A DNA stretch of 64,000 bases from Lantana camara. Lineage: Eukaryota; Streptophyta; Magnoliopsida; Lamiales; Verbenaceae. Of the stretch, positions 32,494 to 42,515 are shown one piece after another. The notes under the pieces were generated by a model. That model did not search any database, was not told where the DNA came from, and saw only the letters and a list, made by a program, of their open reading frames with translations. Positions within the stretch are counted from its first letter, which is position 1, and the number at the start of each line of letters is the position of its first letter. The stretch lies in assembly GCA_037501455.1 (NCBI GenBank), contig CM074864.1, positions 27,026,001 through 27,090,000 on the forward strand, in the 5' to 3' direction. A program made the translations under genes and the position numbers.

Positions 32494-35412
32494 TGTGATG
32501 CCCCGTCCGATAGATCGTACATGTATGCGTCACGAGAGAGTTTACCTTACGCACTTATGTGATTTAATTTCCTTTTTATGTGTTTAATTCCAACATTGAT
32601 TGAAAATGTGACTTAATTGACTAAAATAAAAAATGGTGAAATATGAATTCTTGGATGACAACTTGAGAATGGAACTTGGATGAATTTGAATTAATTGTTG
32701 GAGTTGGATTTAAATAGGACTTGGACCTATTAATGTGTTTGGGCTTAACTCGAATTAGGTGAGTTTGGGTCATTCGGGACCAATATGAGCTCGGGAATTC
32801 GAATTCGAATTCCGACACCACCATTGGACTTGATTCGGTGATTCGGGTCCAATGGAATTTACTTTATATTTTTCGAAAACCGTTTAGACCTTAAATCTTT
32901 TAATTTTGACTTATTGGGCCGAAAGTCATTTATTTGAGCCCAAATCCTATTAAAGCCTTTAGCCTCATATTATATCTTGGAAACCCTAACGTTGACCTAA
33001 AACTATTAGCCACCATATAAATAGCTTTATCCATTTTCATTTCATTTCAAACCACACAAGTTAACCTCAAAGAGAATCATGGAGAAATTTCAAGAGAAGA
33101 TCAAGACTTGAACCATCTTTCATTCTAAGAGCTCATATTCTTTGATTCCTCTTTCCTTCACAAGACAAGGTAAGCTTTGGATCTCTTTTGATGAGTATTT
33201 CATTTATATTCTTGGATTGGAGCATGAAATTGTTAGTATGAACTTGAATGATGAGATCTTGAATTCCTTGAGCAAGCCTTGATGATTTGAATGCTCTTTA
33301 TGTGTCTTAGTTGCTGGAAATTTCGTGTAGGAAGACTAGGAATTCATATCTTCATATTTAAGCTTGAAATTCATGAAAATGGGTGTTGGAGATTTTGGGC
33401 AAAAACATTCCTAAACTTGAATTAATTGATGTTATGATGCTAAGCATGATTTATATGATGTTATACCTGAATTTCGTGATGTTTTATGATAGATTTCGTG
33501 TTGGATTGATGATTTTTGGTGTTCCCCTTCTTCTTCCCGAAACTGTCAAGTTTCTGCTCCAGATCCATGGCCGAAACGGCCATTCCCGTTTATGCTTTAA
33601 GCCCGAAATGGCCCTTCCCGGCTAGGGTTTGGTTTTGGCGGCCGAACATGGGAACGACCGTTCCCATGTGTGCGTTCCCAGTCTCGCTTGGCTTTGGCGT
33701 GGGAAGGACCGTTCCCATGCTATGTTGTGCATGGGAATAGCCGTTCCCATACGTCTGTGACCCCTTTTATTTGCTTTTTCGTGCGTATTTGATTCGTTTG
33801 AGTTACTACTTGACTTTGTATGATCCGATATGACTTGGAATGTATCTCTAAACCGTAATACTTTATTACTTACATGATTTACTTGAATATTTGAATTGAC
33901 CCTTATGACCAACTTGATAAACATCATTCCATTTCGCATGTCAGTCATACTTTGTACGCTGTGCGTCTTACTTGGTTCATGTAGAGTCTAAGTTTAGGCT
34001 TTTATATGTCTTGTCACAGAGTTTGGTGGTACCGGTGAGCCCGAGGTTTAGAGTGTTTGGCCCGTCACACTCTCAGACTCTACTACCACGAGGTGAGGTT
34101 TAGGATTTTGTATAGTTATGCGACCTATGGCCTTAATATGCTGATTTCAACCCTTGCATGCTTGTATATCTATTATAAATATGTATGTGTTGGATATGAT
34201 ATGTTTATGACCTTGTGAATCGGCTCTGATTTGGAAAATTAGATATGAAAGCATATGTAAGCTGTTTTGAAAAGTTATGTTATGTTATGATCTGTTCTGT
34301 AGCGAGTTAGCCATGATATATGGTATCTGTTTTGTTCTGTTCTGTTATGGATCCGAGGAGCTATGGGTAAGGAATCCCTGGGACGGTATAGGGCCGTCAG
34401 GGCTCGGCCTGTGCATAGTCTCCATTTGAGATATTTTCACGTGACCCATGCAGTAGGGAAGGTGTGGTATCTTGAGCCTTCGACTAAGGCCGGGGAGGAC
34501 TCTTGTGGGTTCGCTACCCCTTGAGGGTTTGTCTGTTCTGGATGGTTTGGGGATGGTACATCTCCTCCATCATTGGTGTGACGGTTGGATTCGATTTTGT
34601 ATTCTATGTTTTGATATGTTCTGACGAGTAAAGGTTGGAAGCTCATACTCGCCGAGCATGTGATCTGTTCTGTCTGGGAATCATGAATCGAGATAGAGTT
34701 TCTAAAATGTTTTCTAAAACTTATATATATATATATATATTTTGGGGTACTTTGGAAATGTCTTGGTATGCAACACCTATCTCCGGTTCATGAGTCCACC
34801 CTTCTGATATGTGCTATGCTCTATATATATATATAGTGGGTGTGCGTTAACCCCCTCACTCGGTCAAGTTGACTGACCCCTCATTTAAATTTTAGTTGCA
34901 GGTCTGTTGGCGTTTGCTATGCGGGAGTGAGTCCTTTGAGTTGCACTTCGTCGGTCTAGCCTTTCTAGTTGCATTTGTCTTTCATACACTTTATTTATGT
35001 CATGACTTGTAGACTTGAGATTATACTTTATCTTTCTGTAGCCCTGCGTGGCATTGGTATTCGGCCCTTTGTGGCACTTGATGATTATTACGTTATGTTG
35101 ATCGGATATTCGGGACTAGGTATCTATGCTAGTTGAACCCGTCACCTGTTATGCTTGTTGATATTCGGGACTAGGTATCTAAGCTAGTTGAACCCGTCAC
35201 TTGTCTTGATGTCGATTTAAATGCTTCCGCTATCTTGTTTGAATGTTTGAATTGCTTCCGCGCTCTGAGTTTTGTCGAGTTAGATCCGCCTAGCATAGCG
35301 TGTGTGTTTGTCTCCCGTTCGCTCTGATTCAGATTCGGGCATGGACATCCATTTCATGACCGGGTCTGGGTCACAGTGCGGGGGATGTGGCATCCTCCGT
35401 TTGGGGTGTTAC
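32494..35412 (+). repeat. 3' LTR of B (2919 bp)
   Basis: This LTR runs TGTGATGCCCCGTCC to GGGGTGTTAC; the expected last A is missing. It shows the uninterrupted sequence into which A inserted in the 5' LTR (TCTGGATGGTTTGGGGATGG, about 34537). TATA-like box near 33017, donor-like CAAG|GTAAGC near 33170. It differs from the 5' LTR at many positions and by small indels, so B is clearly older than A. Confidence 0.9.
33570..33751. repeat. Palindrome cluster in B 3' LTR
   Basis: Units correspond to 17198-17393, but one has been lost by a deletion of about 15 bp (GTGTGCGTTCCCAGTC, against the longer GTGTGCTTGGACTGGGAACG in the 5' LTR). Others carry single changes. Confidence 0.82.
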
Positions 35413-36238
35413 TAGCATAGGCGCTTTGGGTTCCAAAGGCCATAACTTGAGCTCGGGAATTCGGATTCGAATTTCGGAAGAAGCGTCGGACTCATAACAA
35501 ATAAGAAAAACCAAAGAACCCAACCTTATAATTTTCGAAGACCGTTTGGACCTCCGAAAATATACCGAACCAAGCCTCACGTGGAACTTGGACCGCTTTG
35601 TACTCTTTTAACCATAACTTGGTCATCTGTTGACCAAATTGAGTAATTCTTAGCCCCAATTTCTCATGAATTAACCCCCCTTTCCAGCCTTAAGCCTCTC
35701 ATTTCGTTCCAGGCTAAAAAAGAGAAGGAAAAAGGGCATTTTGTCTCTATATCCCGAAGTGCCTAGGAGAGGAGAAAAGAACACTATTTATTTTCATGTG
35801 AACTTGATCCTTCTCTCTTGCATTTCTTTGTTAAATATGTGGTTCTTTTTCCAGAATTTTGAAGCTTTTATGCATGTATATTGTAATCCTAACTTAAATT
35901 CATGTCTTGGTTCAAATTGGTATGAGGTTTGGTTGGTTTTGTGGCTTCTAGGAATAGATTGAACCCATATTTATGATTTGAATTTTCGGGACTAGGTACC
36001 TATGTTAGTCAAACCCGTAATTTGATGCTTGTATTGGTAATTGTTTTCATGCTCTGCTTCCGCCTTATGATTTCTCTTTGTACATAGTTATATGGTTTCG
36101 AACGTTTAGTTCCCCCCTAGCATAGTGAGTGAGTGAGTCCCCGTTCACTCTGATCTGGCACGTGTATGGATTTTCGGTTTCATATGCGGGTCGGGTCTGT
36201 GTGCAGGGGATGTGGTGCCTTCAATTTGGGGTGTTACA
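35413..36238 (+). repeat. End of leader 2, then LTR C3 (5'-truncated, internal deletion)
   Basis: TAGCATAG (35413-35420) is the tail of leader 2. LTR C3 starts at GCGCTTTGGGTTCC (35421) and ends GGGGTGTTACA. It lacks about 330 bp present in C1, C2 and C4: CTATTTATTTTCATG joins directly to TGAACTTGATCC. The deleted part includes the donor-like site. Confidence 0.85.
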
Positions 36239-36641
36239 TCTTTAAGTGGTATCAGAGCCCCAGGTTGCAAAACCGGGGTTCTCGTGTCGTGATTGAGTCA
36301 GTTTAGGTCGTACGGTATAGGAACAACTTATCAACGTATGCATTACATTGAATTTTTGTAGTTAAATTGTTACTAATCGCCCGAAAATAATTACTATGTG
36401 TGATCTACTTTCAATTTCGTTGCTTTAGGTGTTACATTTTGTATTTATGTGTATTAGTTGATTCAAATATGTGCCATAAGCATATACTAATCCACATGCA
36501 TCGATATTCGAGTTGAATCTTTGGTTATAGGTTGTAATTATGCTGATATTGGTAGTGGATTGTATGCTATGCTTCCGCGCTTGTTGTTTCTTGTTATGCT
36601 TTGTTATTTGGTTTCGCAGGTTTAGTTCCCGCCTAGCATAG
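36239..36641 (+). other. Leader 3 of C array with primer site
   Basis: Primer site at 36247-36258, same chimeric LTR-like tail as leader 1 (GGTTTCGCAGG, GCCTAGCATAG). It is uninterrupted and joins LTR C4 at the same breakpoint. Confidence 0.85.
36247..36258 (+). promoter_or_regulatory. Primer binding site (tRNA-iMet), C array copy 3
   Basis: TGGTATCAGAGC lies 8 bases after LTR C3. Confidence 0.9.
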
Positions 36642-37796
36642 GCGCTTTGGGTTCCGAAGGCCGTAACTTGAGCTCGGGAATTCGGATTCAAATTTCGGAA
36701 GAAGTGTAGGACTCGTAACAAATAAGAAAAACCAAGGAACCCAACCTTATAAATTTCGAAGACTTTCTGGACCTCCAAAAATTTACCGAACCAAGCCTCG
36801 CGTGCAACTTGGACCCCTTTGTACTCTTTTAACCATAACTTGGTTATTTGTTGACCAAATTGAGTAATTCTTGGCCCCAATTTCTCATGAATTAACTCCC
36901 CTTTCCAGCCTTAAGCCTCTCATTTCGTTCCAAGCCAAAAAAGAGAAGGAAAAAGGGTGTTTTGTCTCTACATCCCCAAGTGCCTAGGAGAGGAGAAAAG
37001 AACACTATTTATTTTCATGTTTTGAGCTCTCTACTCCATCAAATCTCTCCAAATTTGAAAGGTAAGCTTATGTTTATGTTCTCCATCCTTTCCTCTTTAT
37101 TTGGACACTTTATTTACTGAATTCCATGAAGAAATGAGCATGATATTGAGTTCTTGGTGAATAGTAAGGGTTAGAGGCCATTCTTGATGATTTGCATGAT
37201 TTCTTGCTTTTCTTTTGGATTTGATGCAGCCTAAATGAAACTAAGACATCCTTTAACATTTCTATGAACTTATATTGCATGGTCATTAAGGTATTTTGGG
37301 AGAATGATTTGATGAACTTGAAGGTATATGCAAGAATATGAACTTGATCCTTCGCTTTTGCATTTCTTTGTTGAACATGTGGTTCTTTTTCCAGAATTTT
37401 GAAGCCTTTATGCATGTATATTGTAATCCTAACTTAAATTCATGTCTTGTTTCAAATTGGTATGAGTTTTGGTTGGTTTTGTAGCTTCTATGGATAGATT
37501 GAACCCGTATTTATGATTATGATTTATGTTTATGTATGAATTTTCGGGACTAGGTACCTATGTTAGTCGAAACCGTAATTTGATGCTTGTATTGGTAATT
37601 ATTTTCTTACTCTGCTTCTGCCTTATGATTTCTTTTTGTACAGAGTTATATGGTTTTGAAGGTTTAGTTCCCACCTAGCATAGTGAGTGAGTGAGTCCCC
37701 TTTAGCTCTGATCTGACACGTGTATGGATTTTCCGTTTCATATGCGGGTCGGGTCTGAGTGTGGGGGATGTGGTGCCTTCCGTTTGGGGTGTTACA
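36642..37796 (+). repeat. LTR C4, terminal copy of the C array (5'-truncated)
   Basis: This runs from GCGCTTTGGGTTCC to GGGGTGTTACA, followed by the duplication TGGGA (37797-37801) that matches 12670-12674. As in C2, the first ~360 bp of the LTR are missing. Confidence 0.88.
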
Positions 37797-37850
37797 TGGG
37801 AGTTGAAGGCCGGTGGCCAGTGGGTGGCCGCTGGAGGTATATCGGACAAC
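37797..37850 (-). pseudogene. Continuation of the unrecognised host-like frame
   Basis: About 18 minus-strand codons (LSDIPPAATHWPPAFNSH) lie between the copia-like LTR end and the C array. With one copy of the TGGGA duplication removed they stay in frame with the coding-like sequence at 12006-12669. Too short to identify alone. Confidence 0.4.
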
Positions 37851-38406
37851 TGTTGGAAAACAAAGAGTTGAAGCAGCGGAATTTTTAAAAAAATATTCAA
37901 AAGGGATTGTGTTCTTGAGATGTTCTTTTCAAAAACAAGAGAGATTCAAGTAGCTTACGGTTAATTGAAGCTTTCTAGTGATGTTTGATCTCGCCTATCA
38001 AACACCCTTCAAGCGGATTGTCTCTCGAATAATTCTTGATTAGATCCCAAAGTAGGTAATCCACCAAAGCGTATCCACACTAGTCCTAGATCACGATCAA
38101 ACTATTGAGAATGCTAGTTATGTGGTTTGTGTTTTGGTTGGGAGATTTTGTGAAAAACATTTCTTTTGATTTTTCTCACAATAATTAATGTTTCAAGAAC
38201 GTTGGTCTAACCCAAGAAAGAGTCCCACCCCTTGTATTTATACATACAGGGTTCGAACCCCTTGAGGCTTTCCTAAGCCAAGTGGGTTTGGATTTCTTGC
38301 TCAATAATTCACTAATTACTTAATATCTTTTATTTAAAATAAGATCTTATCTTATCTTCCAAGACATTTCAAGAAATCTCTTTCCTAAATCCTTTAGGAG
38401 TTTTAC
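37851..38406 (-). repeat. Copia-like LTR fragment, minus strand
   Basis: The left edge is TGTTGGAAAAC, the terminus typical of many Ty1/copia LTRs (TGTTGG...CCAACA). On the minus strand there is a good TATA box (TATAAATA, 38235-38242) about 390 bases from that edge, as expected for U3-R-U5 in minus orientation. The other end is not seen because LTR F1 interrupts at 38407. No coding sequence is present. Confidence 0.5.
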
Positions 38407-41400
38407 TGTAGCACCCCAAGCGGTGGGCACCACATCCCCCGCACTACAACTCGACACATCTAACGAAACAAGGATTTCGCACACGCACCAAGCCATAGCG
38501 AACGGGAGACAAACAAAATCAAACCTAAGCTAGGCCGAACGTAGACCCTCAAATTCACCGTACAAATAACAAATATGCGGAAGCGTGAACATGCCATATA
38601 AAATTCAAAACCAAACAAACAGGTGACAGGTTCAACTAGCATAAATCCCTAGTCCCGAAAATCCAATCATACCATAAATTAAACGTACAAACGGGTTCAA
38701 ACTAGCCCTAGAAGTCTTTCCCAAAATCCATAACATAATCAAAACAAGTCATACTTATATAATCGTACAAAATTACTCATATTCAAAATGCAAATGCAAG
38801 ACCTAACTTATACAAGGACTCGACTCCAAGGACGGACTCACTCCACCCAGCTCGAACTCCAAAGCAAACCTGTAAGGCTAAAAACATAAAAAGGAAGGGG
38901 TCAGTCACACTGACTGAGTGAGGGGTTAACATACGTACACTATACATATATACAGAGCAAAGCACATCAAAAGTAAATGTTTGTAAATCCGGGATCAGTT
39001 TTTTTTTTTCACTCCAAAACATTTGCCCATGATAATATATATAGGATAGTTTAACACGACAGAACAAACAAGACTTAGCTTTACATATCAAGGGTTACGT
39101 TAATAACTTCGAGCGTATCATACATTTCAAACACTTTTTATTGGATTATTAATATTCTAAATTTTATCTTAATTTAAGAATCTAACCCCGTTTTACGAAC
39201 TTAAGACAAACGTAACAAGACTCGGCGGGCACGAGTTCAAACCACCCAAGCTCCTCAAGACATAGCGTGCCAAAAACAATGTAATAAAACAAAGCAAGAC
39301 ATACCAAGCAAGTCAAGACATGCCAAACCACTTCTCCGGGTAATGGATGGGCTGCGCGACCTTAACCATCCAAGCAGACGAGGGTATATACATACAGATA
39401 TACATGCTCAGAATATAACAAGATATGCAAAACAAAGCGAGTCAAATTATATACAAGTATCAAGGTTCGAATTTAAAACATATCTTATATATGTATTCTC
39501 AAATTCAAATCATATTCGCATATACATAAATTCCAAAAGCTCAAAAGTGCAAAATAAACTAAATAAAATGCATGAGACTCGCTACAAAACTCCAAGACTT
39601 GAAAGACAACCGCCACCTAGAACAAACCCCCAACGAGTACCAGTAACTCAAAAAGCAAAAAGGGGAAAAGAAAACAATGAGGAGGGGTCAGTCCTAAAGA
39701 CTGGTGAGGGAGCAAACACACACACACGTACATATACGTAAGAGCATAACATATTCAAAATTAAAGAGTTCTTGAACCGGGGTGTGGTTTTTGCATTCTA
39801 AAACATTTTATCCCGTGATCACCAAAATCACCAAATTTTAGTAATTAGAAGCCCACTCCCATTTCACAAACTGTGTTCATAATCAAAATCACACTAACTC
39901 GGCGAGTACGAGTTTCTAACCAACCTCCTTCATATTCTAAATCATATGAAATCAAAACCAGACAAACCTACCTCTTCTCTGACGATGGAAGGGTTGATCC
40001 TACCCTAACTATCTAAACAGGTGAGGGGAGTGCTCAATGCTTCTCCAACCCTCAGGACTCCATCCCCCAACCAAACCTCCTGGTGGGTTCCGGTACAACC
40101 TTTCCGACAGATGGAGGCTGTACTTAGGAGTAGACCCGACGCCGTCCCGGTGCTCCTTAGCACAGACCTCTGGGGCCCAGTTCAAAGTTCAGAGTTCGGA
40201 GTTCAAAACTTTAGACTTATCTTTCAAAGTCATAACTCACTAGTTCAGAACGCACACCAACCCTTTTTAAAAAATAAAAAATAAAAAAAATGAAAACATA
40301 GCTTATATATATATAAAAGCATTTTCAAAAGGTTTCTTAGCAAATGGGCCGATTCCCACAAAATACGTATCATACACGTATTTAAGTGTATATATATACG
40401 TAAGTTGCATGTGGGCTTAAAAACTCAGGTAGGGCTATAGGTTATATTAACTAAAAGAAAAAAAACCTCACCTTGACGATGTAACGGAACAAAAGAGGCA
40501 AACGAACGCCTAAGTGACCACCTCGTCACCCACGGAACGAACCTATGGACAAAACAAAGAACAAACGACAAACTTAGGCTCCAAATTAACCAATTAGACA
40601 CTCGACGAATGCATAAGAATGCAAATAATGCGTAAGAAATGCAACAAGGTAGCACTTAGGTCAAGTAAAGCTATATTGAATCATAACTCACATATTTCAC
40701 GTTAAACATATCTATAAACTTCACACAACAAGCATGACACGTCAAATAAACTCATACTACATCATATTATAACATATCACGAGCATTCATGAAATTAAAA
40801 CACATAAGGAAGGCAACAGATCCAAGAAAGCAACAAGAGTTAGCATATAGAGCATACAAGTTCATCCATGTTTACATGAATCGAAATCATATAACTGGCA
40901 CATAAATCAACACATAACACACTAAATAAGCACCTAATACATCAAATTATATCATACTTCATGCATCTTTAAGTTTAAATTACATAAACAAAGCAAGACA
41001 TGTAAGGAGATTTCACACGTACCATTCAAATGTTCATGCATACTAGTCACATTTATACTTATCAAATAAGGCCATAAAATTAAAAAAAACAACGAAACAT
41101 ATAATATAACAACCTATTAACATGTTAGGATCATAATTGGGGAGGGAGAAATCAAATAAAATCAAGAACGAAATAAGAAAAGCAAGCAAACATCACATAA
41201 CGTCGAAACGGAGCAAGAAAACGGCCAAACAGAAGTCACCACATAGCAGCCATTAAATGGTTACCAAAAAGGGTGACACGGGGCGCGTCGCCCTTGTAGA
41301 ACAAAGGGAGACACGAGGGTGTTTGAGGTCAGAAGCTCCAACACCTTGGTGACACGGGGGTGTCACCTAAAAAGGCCAAGAATGAACACGGGGCTTGTCC

Positions 41401-41451
41401 TGTGAGACTGTTGCGTCTCTTCTTCGTTTTTCAGTTGAAAAACAGGGGAAA
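38407..41451 (-). repeat. LTR F1, minus strand, truncated at its 5' end by G
   Basis: Minus-strand LTR 3' end: the plus strand begins TGTAGCACCCC, and the shared boxes CACATCCCCCGCAC and GCGAACGGGAGAC follow. No primer site lies to its left, so it is a 3' LTR or a solo LTR. Its upstream part is lost at 41452, where a plus-strand LTR starts. It contains a divergent internal duplication (about 38870-39360 against 39640-40020) and a different palindrome family near 41276-41400. Reading frames inside are short and unremarkable. Confidence 0.75.
41276..41405. repeat. Palindrome cluster in F1 (GTGACACGGGGGTGTCAC type)
   Basis: The best unit is GGTGACACGGGGGTGTCACC at 41348-41367 (8-bp perfect arms, GGGG centre). 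Degenerate relatives are GGTGACACGGGGCGCGTCGCC (about 41280), GACACGAGGGTGTTTG and AACACGGGGCTTGTCC. Its position, about 1.0 kb or less from the expected LTR start, is comparable to the other families. Confidence 0.75.
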
Positions 41452-42150
41452 TGTAACATCCCAATTTTCGGACTTACAGGTATGACGTCACGGGTGTGAT
41501 ACGTGCGTAATTTAATTATTTAATTATGCATTTATTTGCTATTATTGATGTTTTGGTGATAATTGAAATTATATGAATTTGTTTTTGATCCTTGAATATG
41601 AGTTTTGAACGTTTATGAATACGTGACTTTGAACTTGAGCTATATGAGTCCGAATTTAATTCCGATTTTTGTGAAATTTTGATATGCATGAAATACATGA
41701 GTCATGAACATGAATGTATGCTCGTTATGTGATTTTGGATTTATTTGGTTTGGTTTTGGCTCGTTTTTTTTTAACGAAACCGAAAAGGGGGTTAAAGAGC
41801 ATTTGGCGTACCTTGGGTTCAGGGTAGCGTATCTTGGGCTCGGCAATTCGGATTCAAATTTCGGAAGAGGCATTGGACTTGTAATGAGATTTGGGATCTT
41901 GGGAACCTAGTCTTATATTTTTTTAAGCCCGTTTGAACCTCCAACATTTAATCGAAATGAGCAACTTATACCGGAAGTACCACGTTTAACTGAAAAGGGC
42001 ATAACTTTTTCATTTGAGCACCTTTTTAACCAATTCTTGGCCCCACATTCCACTCACTCACTTCAAAATCCCACCAAAAAGGAAGAGAGATTCAGCCCAA
42101 AGTCTGAACAAGAGAAGAGAAGAAGGAAAGAAAAAAAAATCATCACGAAA
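41452..42150 (+). repeat. LTR G, 5' part only
   Basis: This starts TGTAACATCCC, then TTCGGACTTACAGGTATGACGTCACGGG, including a perfect TGACGTCA palindrome. It resembles the 5' part of family C (CTTGGGCTCGGCAATTCGGA, CATAACTTTTTCATTTG, TTGGCCCCA). It fades at about 42150, where the LINE 5' region begins; the exact border cannot be placed by eye. Confidence 0.7.
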
Positions 42151-42515
42151 GGATTAATAATACTGGCTACTCTACTCTACGCATAAGAAGACTTTCTCTG
42201 TCTAGAGATTTTTCTCTGAATTCTCTCTAGAATACACACCTGGCTTCTTTCTCTCTCTCTTTGTTTTCTCTCTTTCATTGGTTTTTGTTTAGATTTCTTA
42301 CAGATTTCATCTACGAGTTACAAGGATTACAAGTTTGCTCAAGTTCTCTCAAGTTTCAGCCAAACTTCGCTAAGTTTTCAGCTTCGTTTCTGATTTGTTT
42401 CTCTCAAGATTTTGGAGATTTCCAGTCACAGTTCTGCTCCAGAATCTCTCAAGATCAGTTATATTGAAGATTTATTCATAAGATTACAGTAATCTTTTCT
42501 CCATGTAACTCTAAT
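42150..42515 (+). other. LINE 5' untranslated region
   Basis: Pyrimidine-rich stretches (CTTTCTCTCTCTCTTTG) precede the ORF1 ATG at 42516, as in plant L1 leaders. The 5' border is approximate. Confidence 0.5.

Larger units (their letters stand above)
16119..35412 (+). mobile_element. Element B: autonomous-type Ty3/gypsy chromovirus (Tekay/Del-like), decayed, nest level 2
   Basis: The order is 5' LTR (16119-18190 plus 27118-27978, interrupted by element A), primer site, gag, protease, RT, RNase H, integrase, chromodomain-like tail, polypurine tract, and 3' LTR (32494-35412). The pol order and the C-terminal chromodomain-like segment place it in the chromovirus branch. It sits inside leader 2 of the C array. 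There is no clean 3' target duplication: the 3' LTR lacks its last A, and about 14 bp of flank seen in the other leaders (GTTTAGTTCCCGCC) are missing, implying a small junction deletion. Frameshifts, nonsense codons and catalytic-residue losses make it inactive. Confidence 0.9.
12675..37796 (+). mobile_element. C-family tandem LTR array (nest level 1), hosting B and A
   Basis: One insertion is flanked by the 5-bp duplication TGGGA (12670-12674 and 37797-37801). It consists of full LTR C1, leader, truncated LTR C2, leader (split by element B), truncated LTR C3, leader, truncated LTR C4. No coding sequence belongs to it. C2, C3 and C4 all begin at the same internal LTR point (GCGCTTTGGGTTCC) after the same chimeric leader end (CCTAGCATAG), so the unit 'leader plus 5'-deleted LTR' has been multiplied. 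The likely history is insertion, a deletion fusing the leader to the middle of the 3' LTR, then unequal LTR-LTR exchange, followed by insertion of B. Confidence 0.85.
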
